A DNA stretch of 64,000 bases. Origin: OLB11 sp041392835. Lineage in GTDB: Bacteria > Bacteroidota > Bacteroidia > Chitinophagales > Chitinophagaceae. The notes below the pieces were generated by a model. That model was not told the DNA's origin. It saw only the letters and a program-made list of their open reading frames with translations, and did not search any database. This document shows, in pieces, positions 1 through 8,736 of this stretch (positions within the stretch are counted from its first letter, which is position 1; each line of letters begins with the position of its first letter). The translations under genes were made by a program, and so were the position numbers. The stretch lies in the NCBI GenBank assembly GCA_041392835.1, contig JAWKLF010000001.1:248001-312000 (forward strand). Reading direction: 5' to 3'.

Positions 1-1
1 C

Positions 2-1084
2 TACAGCGTAGTGGATATGGACAGCAATAATGGCAAGGGTAAGGTAATAGAAAAGAATACCATATTGGCAGAGAATCAGCACTACATAAACTGTGAAATG
101 CAGGCGGTGCGCCATGGCAATGGCAAAGATTGGTGGCTGTGCAAGGCCGACTGCGAGGAGCATCGTTTTCAGTTGTATTTAGTCAAAGAAGATACCATAG
201 AAGGACCCTTTTATCAGTATGTACCCACTAGCGACACAGTAGATTATTGTGTTTTTTTTTCTACTTTAATGTTTAGCGAGGATGGCACTAAAATGTTGTC
301 AGGTATGTATGGGAATCGGGAAAATGGAGTTTATATTAGTCCTAATCGAGTAGATGTCTTTGATTTTGATAGATGTACTGGAACCCTAACATATCGTAAC
401 CACTACGAAGTGCCTTTTGATACCACTACATACCTTAATCCAGATTATAAAGAAGGGCTTTGTTTCTCGCCTGATGGTAAATTGGTTTATATGAGTACTA
501 TTTATTCCATCTATCAAATAGATGTGGAAGATACCAATCGGTACAATGCTATGTATATCACAGGACCTGATACCTTTTTCAACAATTTCCCTTGGTACAA
601 TGAAATGAAAATAGCCCCTGATGGTCGTATTTATATAGGAACAGTTGGCGTATCAAGACCTTATATGAGCTATATTGCCCAGCCCAATGTGCGAGGTTTG
701 GGTTGTCAGTTTACCCCAAATGGCATTTGGCAGCCCTATGCAAATCTTTCTAATCCGCCCAATATGCCCAACTATGCTTTAGGCGAGGATAGCCTGCACT
801 GCTGGCCTGTCAGCACCAGCAACCTATCAGCACCGCAAGGGGAGCTGTTAGTATATCCTAATCCTACTAGCGATGAGGTTCATATAGAATCGCTCTGGTT
901 TCAGGAGCAAGAAACCCAATTGGAGCTATTGGATATGCTGGGCCATTGTGTTTTAAAACGTAGCATACCCCAAGGCGTATCGAACTATATAATAAATACA
1001 AGAAACTTACAGGCGGGGGTATATATGTATAAATTGCAAACAACACAAGGGGTATTAAGTGGTAAACTAATAAAAGCGAATTAA
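2..1084 (+). CDS. T9SS-exported beta-propeller-like protein, 5' end outside window
   Basis: The reading frame is open from base 2. The first visible residues (YSVVDMDS) match the middle of the next gene's product (YSIVDMDS), so roughly 150 N-terminal residues lie outside the window and the internal GTG at 11 is not the real start. The protein shows repeated 'SPDGKLVYMS'-type segments typical of beta-propeller blades, and ends in a T9SS type A sorting domain (YPNPTSDEV, then a domain ending GKLIKAN). Such proteins cross the inner membrane by Sec and the outer membrane by T9SS. The stop is followed after 2 bases by the ATG of the next paralogue, which suggests one transcript. Substrate and role are unknown. 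Family and export route are inferred from motifs. Confidence 0.85.
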   Translation, partial: YSVVDMDSNNGKGKVIEKNTILAENQHYINCEMQAVRHGNGKDWWLCKADCEEHRFQLYLVKEDTIEGPFYQYVPTSDTVDYCVFFSTLMFSEDGTKMLSGMYGNRENGVYISPNRVDVFDFDRCTGTLTYRNHYEVPFDTTTYLNPDYKEGLCFSPDGKLVYMSTIYSIYQIDVEDTNRYNAMYITGPDTFFNNFPWYNEMKIAPDGRIYIGTVGVSRPYMSYIAQPNVRGLGCQFTPNGIWQPYANLSNPPNMPNYALGEDSLHCWPVSTSNLSAPQGELLVYPNPTSDEVHIESLWFQEQETQLELLDMLGHCVLKRSIPQGVSNYIINTRNLQAGVYMYKLQTTQGVLSGKLIKAN

Positions 1085-1086
1085 AG

Positions 1087-2622
1087 ATGAAGAAACTAAT
1101 AGGACTCTGTTTGTTGTTATGTTTGGTTTTTGTACACGGCTTTTCTCAGGAGTTTAAGCGTGCTAATAATTGGTATTTAGGTGCTCCAGGCGTGTTTTTC
1201 GACTTTAATTTTAACCCTGTCAATTTTTATCAATACCCCAACCTAGGTGCTGCAGCTTCATCCAGTTGTGTATCGAATACCAGTGGTCAATTTCAATTTG
1301 TAAGTACCGGGTTTCAATTGGGTGATAAAGTATTAAACCTCATGGACAATGGAGATTCCATTAACTGCCCCAAAGGATATAAATTTTATCATGACGAAAC
1401 TGGTACTGGTATCTACACCCAAATGACCTTGATACTGCCCAAAAAAGGCAATCAATACTATGTATTTGGGGTAGGTATGAGTGATAGTGTAGCTACAAAC
1501 TATGCCAATCATACTTATACCGAATTTGATGTGCTGAATTATAGTATAGTAGATATGGATAGCAATGGTGGCAAAGGCAAAGTAATAGAAAAAAATATAC
1601 TACTGGCAGAGAATCAGCACTATGTAAACTGTGCTATGCAGGCTGTACGCCATGGCAATGGCAAAGATTGGTGGCTCTGTAAGGCCGACTGTAGGAATGA
1701 TAAATTTCAATTGTATTTGGTCAAAGAAGACACCATAGAAGGTCCCTTTTATCAGGATATTCATATTTTGCCAAATGATGATTTTTGTAGTTTTACTGGC
1801 ACCATGTATTTTAGCGAAGATGGTACCAAATTAGCTTATGGTACAGGAAAAATTATTCCAAATGGCAATGATTCTATTTATGATTTTAATAGTGTAAAAG
1901 TATATGATTTTGATAGATGCAAAGGAACTATAAGTTACAGACAGGAGTATAAAGTACCCTTCGATACGACCACTTATCCCAATAAAGATTATCAGTTTGG
2001 CTTGTGTTTTTCACCAGACAGCAAATTGCTGTATATGAGTAGTATCTATTCCTTACATCAAATAGATATAGAAGATACCAATCGATATAACGCTATCTAT
2101 ATTACAGGACCTGATACTGTATTAAATTATTTTCCGTGGTACGGACAAATGAAAATTGCTCCTGACGGAAGGATTTATATAGGCACACCTAATATAACGA
2201 GACCTTATATGAGCTATATAGCCCAGCCCAATGTGAGGGGTTTGGGTTGTCAGTTTACACCCAATGGCATTTGGCAGCCCTATACTAACTTGTCTAATAC
2301 CCCCAATATGCCTTGCTATAGTTTGGGTAAAGATAGTTGCTGGCCTGTCAGCACCAGCAACCTATCAGCACCGCAAGGGGAGCTGTTGGTATATCCGAAT
2401 CCAGCGCACACGTGGCTATCTATAGCCTGTATGCTGCAAGAAGGCGAAAGCGCTCAATTTGAACTCTATGATATGGTAGGCAATAAAAAATTGGAAAAAA
2501 CGCTAACACGAGACGAAAATACACGTCATATAAATATAAGCAAAATGCCCCAAGGCGTTTATATATATACATGCAAGCAAGCAGGCCATAAAACAGCAAG
2601 CGGCAAACTGATAATAGAATAG
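1087..2622 (+). CDS. T9SS-exported beta-propeller-like protein (second of three paralogues)
   Basis: This is a 511-residue protein. It has a Sec signal peptide (MKK, then a hydrophobic core ending FSQ near residue 21), a body of propeller-like segments ('LCFSPDSKLLYMSS'), and a C-terminal T9SS sorting domain starting at YPNPAH and ending SGKLIIE. It is closely similar to the preceding gene over its whole length, including a stretch of about 49 identical bases at 802-850 and 2340-2388 just before the YPNP motif. The sorting domain after YPNP differs clearly from its neighbour, so the tail looks swapped or faster evolving. It lies 2 bp from the genes on both sides and is probably co-transcribed. 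No enzymatic motif is recognised. Confidence 0.9.
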   Translation: MKKLIGLCLLLCLVFVHGFSQEFKRANNWYLGAPGVFFDFNFNPVNFYQYPNLGAAASSSCVSNTSGQFQFVSTGFQLGDKVLNLMDNGDSINCPKGYKFYHDETGTGIYTQMTLILPKKGNQYYVFGVGMSDSVATNYANHTYTEFDVLNYSIVDMDSNGGKGKVIEKNILLAENQHYVNCAMQAVRHGNGKDWWLCKADCRNDKFQLYLVKEDTIEGPFYQDIHILPNDDFCSFTGTMYFSEDGTKLAYGTGKIIPNGNDSIYDFNSVKVYDFDRCKGTISYRQEYKVPFDTTTYPNKDYQFGLCFSPDSKLLYMSSIYSLHQIDIEDTNRYNAIYITGPDTVLNYFPWYGQMKIAPDGRIYIGTPNITRPYMSYIAQPNVRGLGCQFTPNGIWQPYTNLSNTPNMPCYSLGKDSCWPVSTSNLSAPQGELLVYPNPAHTWLSIACMLQEGESAQFELYDMVGNKKLEKTLTRDENTRHINISKMPQGVYIYTCKQAGHKTASGKLIIE

Positions 2623-2624
2623 CT

Positions 2625-4160
2625 ATGAAGAAAATCGCATTTGTATTTTTATATATTGTATCGGTACTGAGCTTGTTTGCCCAAAGCAAACAAGGTCACC
2701 AACGGGTAATTGGTACATACAATCCTATTATAGATTTTAATGTCATACCTGCGCAGATAGATACCGCCAAATTGTACGGATCGTCCTGCTCAGGAATGCC
2801 CAATACACCCCTTACTAACCCTAGTAGTATATGCGATAGCAACGGCAATATGCTACTGATTAGCAATGGAATTAGTGTATATGATGCCTGCATGAATCTG
2901 ATAGATGGGGGCGATACCTTGCCCCCTTACTTATATTCAATTTGGAGTGGTGGCTACTCGCGTGGTCATCAAACGAGTATATTTTTACCCTTTCCCAACA
3001 ACCAATATGCTTTTATTACACTGGGTGTAAGCGACAGTTTATACAATACACCTTTGTTTAATGATACCGCTTTTACACACTGGCAAGATATATCATATTG
3101 CCACCGTATAGACATGAATGCCAACAATGGTGCCGGCAAGGTGGTCAAGAAGCGAGAATTGATGGCAAAGGACGTAAAATTATCCGCTACCCAAATGATG
3201 GCCTGCCGGCATAGCAATGGCATAGACTGGTGGCTGCTGCAAGCAGATCAGGATAGTGTAAATGTGCACACCTACCTGATAAGGCCAGACAGTGTTATTT
3301 ATCATGGCAAACAGCATTTGCCTTTTGACAAAAGGCGAAAGTTTGATTTGGCAGGCCAAATGACTATGAGCCAAGATGGTAGCCGATGGGCTACGGTATC
3401 GGCCAATACGGAGGGTCATGTATTTATAGCCGATTTTGATAGGTGCTACGGCATACTCAGCCAGCCCAAGAAGATACAAGTGCCGTATATGAACTATATA
3501 GATTATCACGATACTACGATTCAAATTGACAGCCAAGCGTTAGGGATTTGTTTTTCGCCCAACAATGAGTATTTGTATGTATCCAAGTGGAGTCATATCC
3601 TTCAATATGAGTTTAGCACTGGTCATTGGTTTACCGTATCGCCCCCCGATACGGTACATCAATATGCGGGCTATAGCTACTTAGATTTAGGCCCCGATAA
3701 TCGTATCTATGTGGGGCATTGGCACAGTCTTTTTAACTATATGAGTATTATAGAACAGCCCGATATAGGTGGTGCAGGCTGTAGTTTTTGCCGATTGTGC
3801 ATAGGCAATAATGCACCAAGCGGTCACATGCGTTTTATGGCCAATATGCCCAACTATACCTTGGGCCCCAAAACGTGCTGGCCCTTGGCTTCATCTGAAG
3901 TGCTAATGAATAAGGAAGAGGTACAGGTATACCCCAACCCAAGCAATGATAAAATTACCTTTGAAAGCAGCCTGTTTACCATATCCGATGCGGATATAGA
4001 AATTTATGATTTGTTGGGTCATAAGGTACTACAGCAAAAACTAAGCAAAGGCAAGCGTATGTATTCTATATCCTTGTCCAGTTTGCAACTTGGTTTATAC
4101 CACTACAAAATACGAGTTGCTTCGCAAGTATTGACTGGTAAACTCATGAAAAGGGAATAA
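2625..4160 (+). CDS. T9SS-exported beta-propeller-like protein (third of three paralogues)
   Basis: This is a 511-residue protein. It has a signal peptide (MKKIAFVFL..., cleavage probably after FAQ) and a C-terminal T9SS sorting domain (VYPNPSND... ending GKLMKRE). It shares the architecture of the two upstream genes ('IDMNANNGAGKVVKK', 'DFDRCYG', 'MSIIEQPDIGGAGC', 'NMPNYTLG...CWP') but is more diverged, so the duplication order is probably this gene versus the ancestor of the other two. The start lies 2 bp after the preceding stop. The stop codon is followed after one base by the dispersed repeat at 4162. Function is unknown; a cell-surface or adhesive role is inference only. Confidence 0.9.
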   Translation: MKKIAFVFLYIVSVLSLFAQSKQGHQRVIGTYNPIIDFNVIPAQIDTAKLYGSSCSGMPNTPLTNPSSICDSNGNMLLISNGISVYDACMNLIDGGDTLPPYLYSIWSGGYSRGHQTSIFLPFPNNQYAFITLGVSDSLYNTPLFNDTAFTHWQDISYCHRIDMNANNGAGKVVKKRELMAKDVKLSATQMMACRHSNGIDWWLLQADQDSVNVHTYLIRPDSVIYHGKQHLPFDKRRKFDLAGQMTMSQDGSRWATVSANTEGHVFIADFDRCYGILSQPKKIQVPYMNYIDYHDTTIQIDSQALGICFSPNNEYLYVSKWSHILQYEFSTGHWFTVSPPDTVHQYAGYSYLDLGPDNRIYVGHWHSLFNYMSIIEQPDIGGAGCSFCRLCIGNNAPSGHMRFMANMPNYTLGPKTCWPLASSEVLMNKEEVQVYPNPSNDKITFESSLFTISDADIEIYDLLGHKVLQQKLSKGKRMYSISLSSLQLGLYHYKIRVASQVLTGKLMKRE

Positions 4161-4161
4161 T

Positions 4162-4270
4162 AGCGATTATACTACTGTAGCAGACCCCAAAAATAGTCTG
4201 AACATCAGCAATATAGGCATAAACCACGCTGAAAAATTGGTCTGAAACCAATGTAAGATTGGTATAATAC
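4162..4270 (+). repeat. Dispersed ~108-bp intergenic repeat, copy R1
   Basis: This copy aligns along its length with 24603-24711 and 57339-57445. Shared blocks include GATTATACTACTGTA, GTCTGAACATCAGCAATAT, GGCATAAACCAC and ATTGGTCTGAAACCAAT. It contains two inverted repeats: AGAC...GTCT around an A-rich loop, and ATTGGT-CTGAA-ACCAAT. It starts one base after the stop of the third T9SS gene and sits between convergent genes. It is the most diverged of the three full copies. It contains no ORF. Confidence 0.9.
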
Positions 4271-4320
4271 CATGGGTAAAATATTTATGCAGCTATTACT
4301 GAGATACTATTTATGAAGCA

Positions 4321-4353
4321 AAAAAAAGGTTGTCATTCGACAACCTTTTTTTA
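4321..4353. terminator. Bidirectional intrinsic terminator between the T9SS genes and atpA
   Basis: An 8-bp perfect stem AGGTTGTC/GACAACCT with loop ATTC is flanked by an A-run on the left and a T-run on the right, so it can end transcripts from both sides. It lies 17 bp past the atpA stop on the minus strand. Confidence 0.9.
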
Positions 4354-4369
4354 TATTTTTCAGGTGCTA

Positions 4370-5950
4370 TTATTTACTAAATTGAGGAATAAGTCCTTCG
4401 GCCAAGCTAACCATTTTGGCTATACCTTCTTCTGGCAGATTTCCTTTTTTAAATTCTTTTAGTAAATCAGGCATTTTATTTTCCATTTCTGTCATAAACA
4501 TTTCTTCAAAAGCTTTCATGTTTTTAACAGGAACGCTATTGAGTAAGCCATTAGTACCTAAGTATATGATAGCTACTTGTTTTTCTACAGAGTAAGGAGA
4601 GAATTGTCCTTGTTTCAATATTTCCACGTTTCTTGCACCTTTATCTAAAATAGATTTAGTTGCAGGGTCTAAGTCACCACCAAATTTTGAGAAGGCTTCC
4701 ATTTCACGATAAAGTGCTTGGTCCAATTTTAAAGTACCAGCTACTTTTTTCATTGATTTAATCTGAGCCGAACCACCTACACGACTAACGGATATACCCA
4801 CATTAATAGCAGGACGAATACCCGCATTAAATAGATTAGATTCTAAGAATATTTGTCCATCGGTAATAGATATTACGTTGGTAGGAATATAGGCCGATAC
4901 GTCACCAGCTTGCGTTTCGATAATGGGTAGTGCAGTCAAAGAACCACCGCCTTTTACTTTGCCTTTAAGACTCTCTGGCAAATCGTTCATTTTAGCAGCT
5001 ATCTCATCTTTGTTGATTACTTTGGCAGCACGCTCCAACAAACGACTATGTAAGTAGAATACATCACCAGGGTAGGCCTCACGACCTGGAGGACGACGTA
5101 GGAGTAAAGATACTTCACGGTAAGCAACAGCTTGTTTACTCAAATCATCATAAACGATTAAAGCTGGACGGCCTGTATCGCGGAAAAACTCTCCTATGGC
5201 AGCTCCTGCAAAAGGTGCGTAGAACTGTAAAGGTGCTGGATCGGCAGCAGATGCTGCTACGATGATTGTATAATCCATAGCTCCATTTTCTTGTAAAGTT
5301 TTCATTACTTGAGCTATTGTAGAAGCTTTTTGGCCTATGGCTACATAAATACAATATACTGGATTGCCAGCTTCGTAAAATTCACGCTGATTGATGATAG
5401 TATCAATACAAATAGCTGATTTACCGGTTTGACGATCACCAATAACCAATTCACGTTGTCCACGTCCTATTGGAATCATGGCATCAATGGCTTTTAGACC
5501 CGTTTGTAAAGGCTCTTTTACTGGTTCACGAAAAATAACACCTGGTGCTTTACGCTCAATAGGCATTTCAAATAATTCGCCTTTCAAGGCACCTTTTCCG
5601 TCTATGGGTTCGCCCAATGTATTGATAACACGTCCTACCATGCCTTCGCCTACTTTGATAGAGGCAATACGGCCAGTACGACGTACTTTGTTTCCTTCTT
5701 TAATGCCTTTACCTTCACCCATCAATACCACACCCACATTGTCTTCTTCTAAATTTAAGGCTATTGCTTGTACGCCATTTTCAAATTCCACTAATTCGCC
5801 CGAGCTTACACCATTTAGGCCATAAATACGAGCAATACCATCGCCAATTTGTAGTACGGTTCCTACTTCTTCTAATTCAGCACTTGAATTAAAATTGCCA
5901 AGCTGTTGGCGTAGGATGGCTGAAATTTCGTCTGGTTTTATGTTTACCAT
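4370..5950 (-). CDS. atpA: F1 ATP synthase subunit alpha
   Basis: This is the 526-residue alpha subunit of the cytoplasmic F1 head. It carries non-catalytic nucleotide sites at the alpha/beta interfaces of the ATP synthase. Visible motifs are the Walker A P-loop GDRQTGKSA (about residue 172), the conserved RGQRELVIGD run before it, and the family signature PAINVGISVSRVGGSAQ. Length is normal (about 510-530). It is the last gene of the operon and is followed directly by a terminator. An atpG gene often follows atpA in this phylum but is absent here. The gap to atpH is 39 bp. Confidence 0.98.
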   Translation of the reverse strand: MVNIKPDEISAILRQQLGNFNSSAELEEVGTVLQIGDGIARIYGLNGVSSGELVEFENGVQAIALNLEEDNVGVVLMGEGKGIKEGNKVRRTGRIASIKVGEGMVGRVINTLGEPIDGKGALKGELFEMPIERKAPGVIFREPVKEPLQTGLKAIDAMIPIGRGQRELVIGDRQTGKSAICIDTIINQREFYEAGNPVYCIYVAIGQKASTIAQVMKTLQENGAMDYTIIVAASAADPAPLQFYAPFAGAAIGEFFRDTGRPALIVYDDLSKQAVAYREVSLLLRRPPGREAYPGDVFYLHSRLLERAAKVINKDEIAAKMNDLPESLKGKVKGGGSLTALPIIETQAGDVSAYIPTNVISITDGQIFLESNLFNAGIRPAINVGISVSRVGGSAQIKSMKKVAGTLKLDQALYREMEAFSKFGGDLDPATKSILDKGARNVEILKQGQFSPYSVEKQVAIIYLGTNGLLNSVPVKNMKAFEEMFMTEMENKMPDLLKEFKKGNLPEEGIAKMVSLAEGLIPQFSK

Positions 5951-5989
5951 AGTTTATATTTTTTTTAAAATAGTATGATTAAAAAGTTA

Positions 5990-6553
5990 TTATCTAATGT
6001 CTGGGATATATTCGTTTTTAAGGAATTGTTTTTTGATGTCTTTTAAATCCCTTAGTATGCTTGCGTCAAATAGATTATTGTTTGCCTCAAGAATAAAACC
6101 TCCTACTATAGACGGGTCTATTTTGGTGCTTAGATCTATAGACATATTTTTAAATTGAGCTTGTATTTTTTCTACAAGGTTTTGTTTTGTTGCTTCATCC
6201 AATGGGTCTGCAGTGGTCAATATAACTTCGTTGATGCTGTTTTTCTTTTTGTATTGTTGTATAAAAGCAGTTGCAATTTCAGGCAAGAAAAATTCTCTTC
6301 CTTTTTGAATAATCAAATTCATAAAAGCATGCGAAAGCTCGCTTATATGCCCACTAAAAATAGCATGTACTATTTTTAATTTGCTATCAGCTTTAATGAC
6401 AGGGCTTTTAACCAAACTCAAAAAATCTTTGCTTTCCTTGCAAGTACTTGATATAGCTTGCATATCTGCATATACAGCATCCAGTTGATTTTTTTCGATG
6501 GCTAAATCCATCAAAGATTTAGCATATCTGGCAGCTAATTTTGGATTTTGCAT
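5990..6553 (-). CDS. atpH: F1 ATP synthase subunit delta
   Basis: This is a 187-residue OSCP/delta subunit of the peripheral stalk, which joins the F1 head to subunit b. It begins MQNPKLAARYAKSLMDLAIE (the classical 'ARYAKAL' N-terminal signature) and ends with the conserved 'DPSIVGGFIL...FDASI' region. Length and place in the operon, between atpF and atpA, are standard. It starts 5 bp after the atpF stop, so the two are probably translationally linked. Confidence 0.97.
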   Translation of the reverse strand: MQNPKLAARYAKSLMDLAIEKNQLDAVYADMQAISSTCKESKDFLSLVKSPVIKADSKLKIVHAIFSGHISELSHAFMNLIIQKGREFFLPEIATAFIQQYKKKNSINEVILTTADPLDEATKQNLVEKIQAQFKNMSIDLSTKIDPSIVGGFILEANNNLFDASILRDLKDIKKQFLKNEYIPDIR

Positions 6554-6558
6554 CTTAT

Positions 6559-7053
6559 TTAGTTCAATTTAATTTCGTTAGCTAATTGGCTGATGTAATT
6601 ATTTTGTTCGGCTTTGTTACTTAATTCTTTTCGTAGTACTTTTTCAGCTACTTCAATTACTAAGGTTCCAATTTGATTTTTTACATCTATCATTGCAGCA
6701 TTTTTTTGAAAATCAATTTGCTGTTTAGCTTCTAACATGATTTTGTTAGCTTCTTCTTTTGCTTGGTCTTTGGCTTCGTTTATTATTTTATCTTTCGTTT
6801 CTTTAGCTTCTTTAAGCAAGGCTGTTCTTTCTTCTCTTGCCTGATTTAACAAGTTTTCATTTTCGCTTTTCATGCTAGCCATTTCTAGTTTCATTTTTTC
6901 GGCAGAGGCTATGCTTTCAGCTATATTGCTCTCTCTTTCTTGAAGAGCTGATAAGATAGGTTTCCAAGCAAATTTTTTCAGTAAAAAGATGACTGTTAAA
7001 AATGCGATTAATGTCCAGAAAAATAAACCAAACCCGGGCGTTAATAAATCCAT
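6559..7053 (-). CDS. atpF: F0 ATP synthase subunit b
   Basis: This is a 164-residue peripheral stalk subunit. It has one N-terminal membrane helix (about residues 5-27, GFGLFFWTLIAFLTVIFLL) followed by a long charged coiled coil rich in Glu, Lys and Ala (about 35-150) that pairs with a second b subunit and contacts delta. It is separated from atpE by about 166 bp containing a strong hairpin, the widest gap inside this operon. Confidence 0.96.
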   Translation of the reverse strand: MDLLTPGFGLFFWTLIAFLTVIFLLKKFAWKPILSALQERESNIAESIASAEKMKLEMASMKSENENLLNQAREERTALLKEAKETKDKIINEAKDQAKEEANKIMLEAKQQIDFQKNAAMIDVKNQIGTLVIEVAEKVLRKELSNKAEQNNYISQLANEIKLN

Positions 7054-7092
7054 ATTATATATTTTTTAAATACTTTTTTTGTTTTTTTTAAA

Positions 7093-7129
7093 AAACTACA
7101 CGCGCTGCCCTTTGCGTTGCGTGTAGTTT
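7093..7129 (-). promoter_or_regulatory. Hairpin with T-tract between atpE and atpF (attenuator or processing site)
   Basis: A perfect 11-bp inverted repeat, AAACTACACGC and GCGTGTAGTTT, is separated by 15 bases. On the minus (transcribed) strand it is followed by a short T-run (GTAGTTTTT, then A's), so it resembles a weak intrinsic terminator. It lies directly downstream of the c-subunit gene, where partial termination or RNase-blocking would raise c-subunit mRNA over the downstream subunits. The structure is seen; the function is inferred. Confidence 0.7.
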
Positions 7130-7219
7130 AATGTTTTGTTGAAGGATATAATACTATTTGTTTTTAAAGTAGGCATTATAAATAGGATTTACAATAAAAC
7201 TACTTTTTACAAAAAGATA

Positions 7220-7462
7220 CTACATCACAATAGCAAGGATACCTGCGATTACACCAAAAAGTGCAACACCCTCTACAAGGGCTGCAGCCAAGATCATATT
7301 AGAGCGGATTTCTCCTGCTACTTCTGGTTGACGAGCTATAGATTCTAAAGCTCCTTTACCAATTTGACCTACGCCCACGCCTGCTCCAAGAGCTGCGATT
7401 CCGGCACCTACTGCACCACCTGCTGATGCGATTCCTTCTAATAATACTGTTAATACTGACAT
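7220..7462 (-). CDS. atpE: F0 ATP synthase subunit c
   Basis: This is an 80-residue two-helix proteolipid that forms the rotor ring. The conserved polar loop ESIARQPE lies at 40-47, and the ion-binding carboxylate is Glu64 in helix 2 (ALVEGVALFG). The residues after Glu64 are Gly-Val rather than Ser-Thr, and helix 1 lacks a Gln two turns before the loop at the sodium-ligand position, so this looks like a proton-type ring. It lies 26 bp downstream of atpB. Confidence 0.97.
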   Translation of the reverse strand: MSVLTVLLEGIASAGGAVGAGIAALGAGVGVGQIGKGALESIARQPEVAGEIRSNMILAAALVEGVALFGVIAGILAIVM

Positions 7463-7488
7463 ATATATTGGGTTTTAAATAAACTTGT

Positions 7489-8592
7489 TTAGTGGTGGCC
7501 TTTATCGTGATCATCATGATGATGCTCTTCGATAGCTTGGCCTATAAATACGGCTGTTAAATTAGTAAAGATAAATGCTTGTATGGCTGCTACTAAAAGT
7601 TCTAAGAAGAACATAAAAATAGAAAACCCTACAGACACGGGCACAAAGGCTATACCTGCTACTTTGCTTAATGCCGAAAATATAAATATGAGTAAAATGA
7701 TACTGATAATTATAGTGTGACCTGCAAAAATATTGGCAAAAAGACGTATTGCTAATGCCGCTGGTTTTATTAATAGATTGCTCAATATTTCTATAGGAAC
7801 TAATATAACTTTAACCCAACCTGGCACACCAGGTGGATTGAAAATGTGTCCCCAAAAATTAGCGTTGGATTTGGCTAACATAACCACAAAGAACACCAAT
7901 GCTAATACCAGCGTAACTGCTATATTGCCAGTAAGATTAAATCCAAATGGCAATAAACCTAAAAGATTATTGACCCATATGAAGAAAAATATGGTTAGCA
8001 AAAACGGCATGTATTTTATATAATGTTTACCTAAAAAGGGTTTTGCTACATTGTCTTGTATAAAGCCAATAATAGGCTCTAAGGCATTTTGAAATCCGCT
8101 TGGTGCAGTATTAATGCCATTTTTCTTATATTTTTTGGCTACGCCAGTCATCAAAAACCAAAGAATTATAACTGAAAGGAAAAGGCACAATACATTTTTA
8201 GTGATGCTAATATCTAAAAAAGAGCTACCATCTTGTGTACGAAGTTTTTGTTTGCCATTTTCTTTGTACAACTCATAGCCTGCATGAGGTTCTTGTCCGT
8301 GATGAAAAGCTGAAGAAAGGAAGACGTCCATTTTGCCATGGGTAGTATTGTATAAAATAACAGGCAAAGGCACTGAAACCTGAGTTTCGCCTAAATCAAA
8401 TAGATGCCAATCGTAAGAATCGCTAATATGCCCAAATATTTCTCCTTTAATGTCTAATTTGCCTTCTTCGGCATGTTCGGGAGTGGCTGTGTGGTTTTGA
8501 TGTTCTTGTGAAAATCCAGTAAATACCGTACAAGTAGCCAATAAAAAGGCTAAAAGTATTGATTTTATTGGTTTAAATGCGATTTTTTGCAT
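7489..8592 (-). CDS. atpB: F0 ATP synthase subunit a
   Basis: This is a 367-residue stator channel subunit. It has a signal-peptide-like N-terminus (ending FSQ near residue 29) and an N-terminal periplasmic domain of about 100 residues as in other Bacteroidota a subunits. Several membrane helices follow from about residue 130. The essential arginine sits in AIRLFANIFAGH in the penultimate helix region. The C-terminus is very rich in His and Asp (EEHHHDDHDKGHH), which could bind metal or simply be a tail. It is the first gene of the operon, with a -7 box at 8612-8619. AtpI/AtpZ-type genes are not upstream; the next gene is divergent. Confidence 0.96.
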   Translation of the reverse strand: MQKIAFKPIKSILLAFLLATCTVFTGFSQEHQNHTATPEHAEEGKLDIKGEIFGHISDSYDWHLFDLGETQVSVPLPVILYNTTHGKMDVFLSSAFHHGQEPHAGYELYKENGKQKLRTQDGSSFLDISITKNVLCLFLSVIILWFLMTGVAKKYKKNGINTAPSGFQNALEPIIGFIQDNVAKPFLGKHYIKYMPFLLTIFFFIWVNNLLGLLPFGFNLTGNIAVTLVLALVFFVVMLAKSNANFWGHIFNPPGVPGWVKVILVPIEILSNLLIKPAALAIRLFANIFAGHTIIISIILLIFIFSALSKVAGIAFVPVSVGFSIFMFFLELLVAAIQAFIFTNLTAVFIGQAIEEHHHDDHDKGHH

Positions 8593-8611
8593 ACCTCTCG
8601 TAATTCGGGTG

Positions 8612-8619
8612 CAAAGGTA
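8612..8619 (-). promoter_or_regulatory. -7 box of the atp operon promoter
   Basis: The minus strand reads TACCTTTG, an exact match to the Bacteroidota TAnnTTTG -7 element, 19 bp upstream of the atpB start. No clean TTTG -33 box was found at the usual spacing. Confidence 0.6.
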
Positions 8620-8654
8620 ATGTGTATTGATGATAGAAAAAAGAATGAAACCAA

Positions 8655-8662
8655 TATCTTTG
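8655..8662 (+). promoter_or_regulatory. -7 box upstream of the UDP-GlcNAc epimerase gene
   Basis: The plus strand reads TATCTTTG, matching TAnnTTTG, with a TTG at 8627-8629 as a possible -33. It would start the polysaccharide transcript about 70 bp before the ATG at 8737. It overlaps the divergent atp promoter region. Confidence 0.5.
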
Positions 8663-8736
8663 CAAATAAATTATTTTTCTTTTTGCTGTAGCATTTATCT
8701 ACCAAAGGCTCGGCATTAGATATAACTTTATTATAT

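Noticed and set aside
11..1084. Start of the first gene at the GTG at base 11
   Set aside because: The frame is open to the window edge and the residues before it match the paralogue's interior, so the real start is outside the window.
7220..7462. Sodium-dependent ATP synthase
   Set aside because: Subunit c lacks the Ser-Thr pair after Glu64 and the helix 1 Gln at the sodium-ligand position, so a proton-type ring is more likely.
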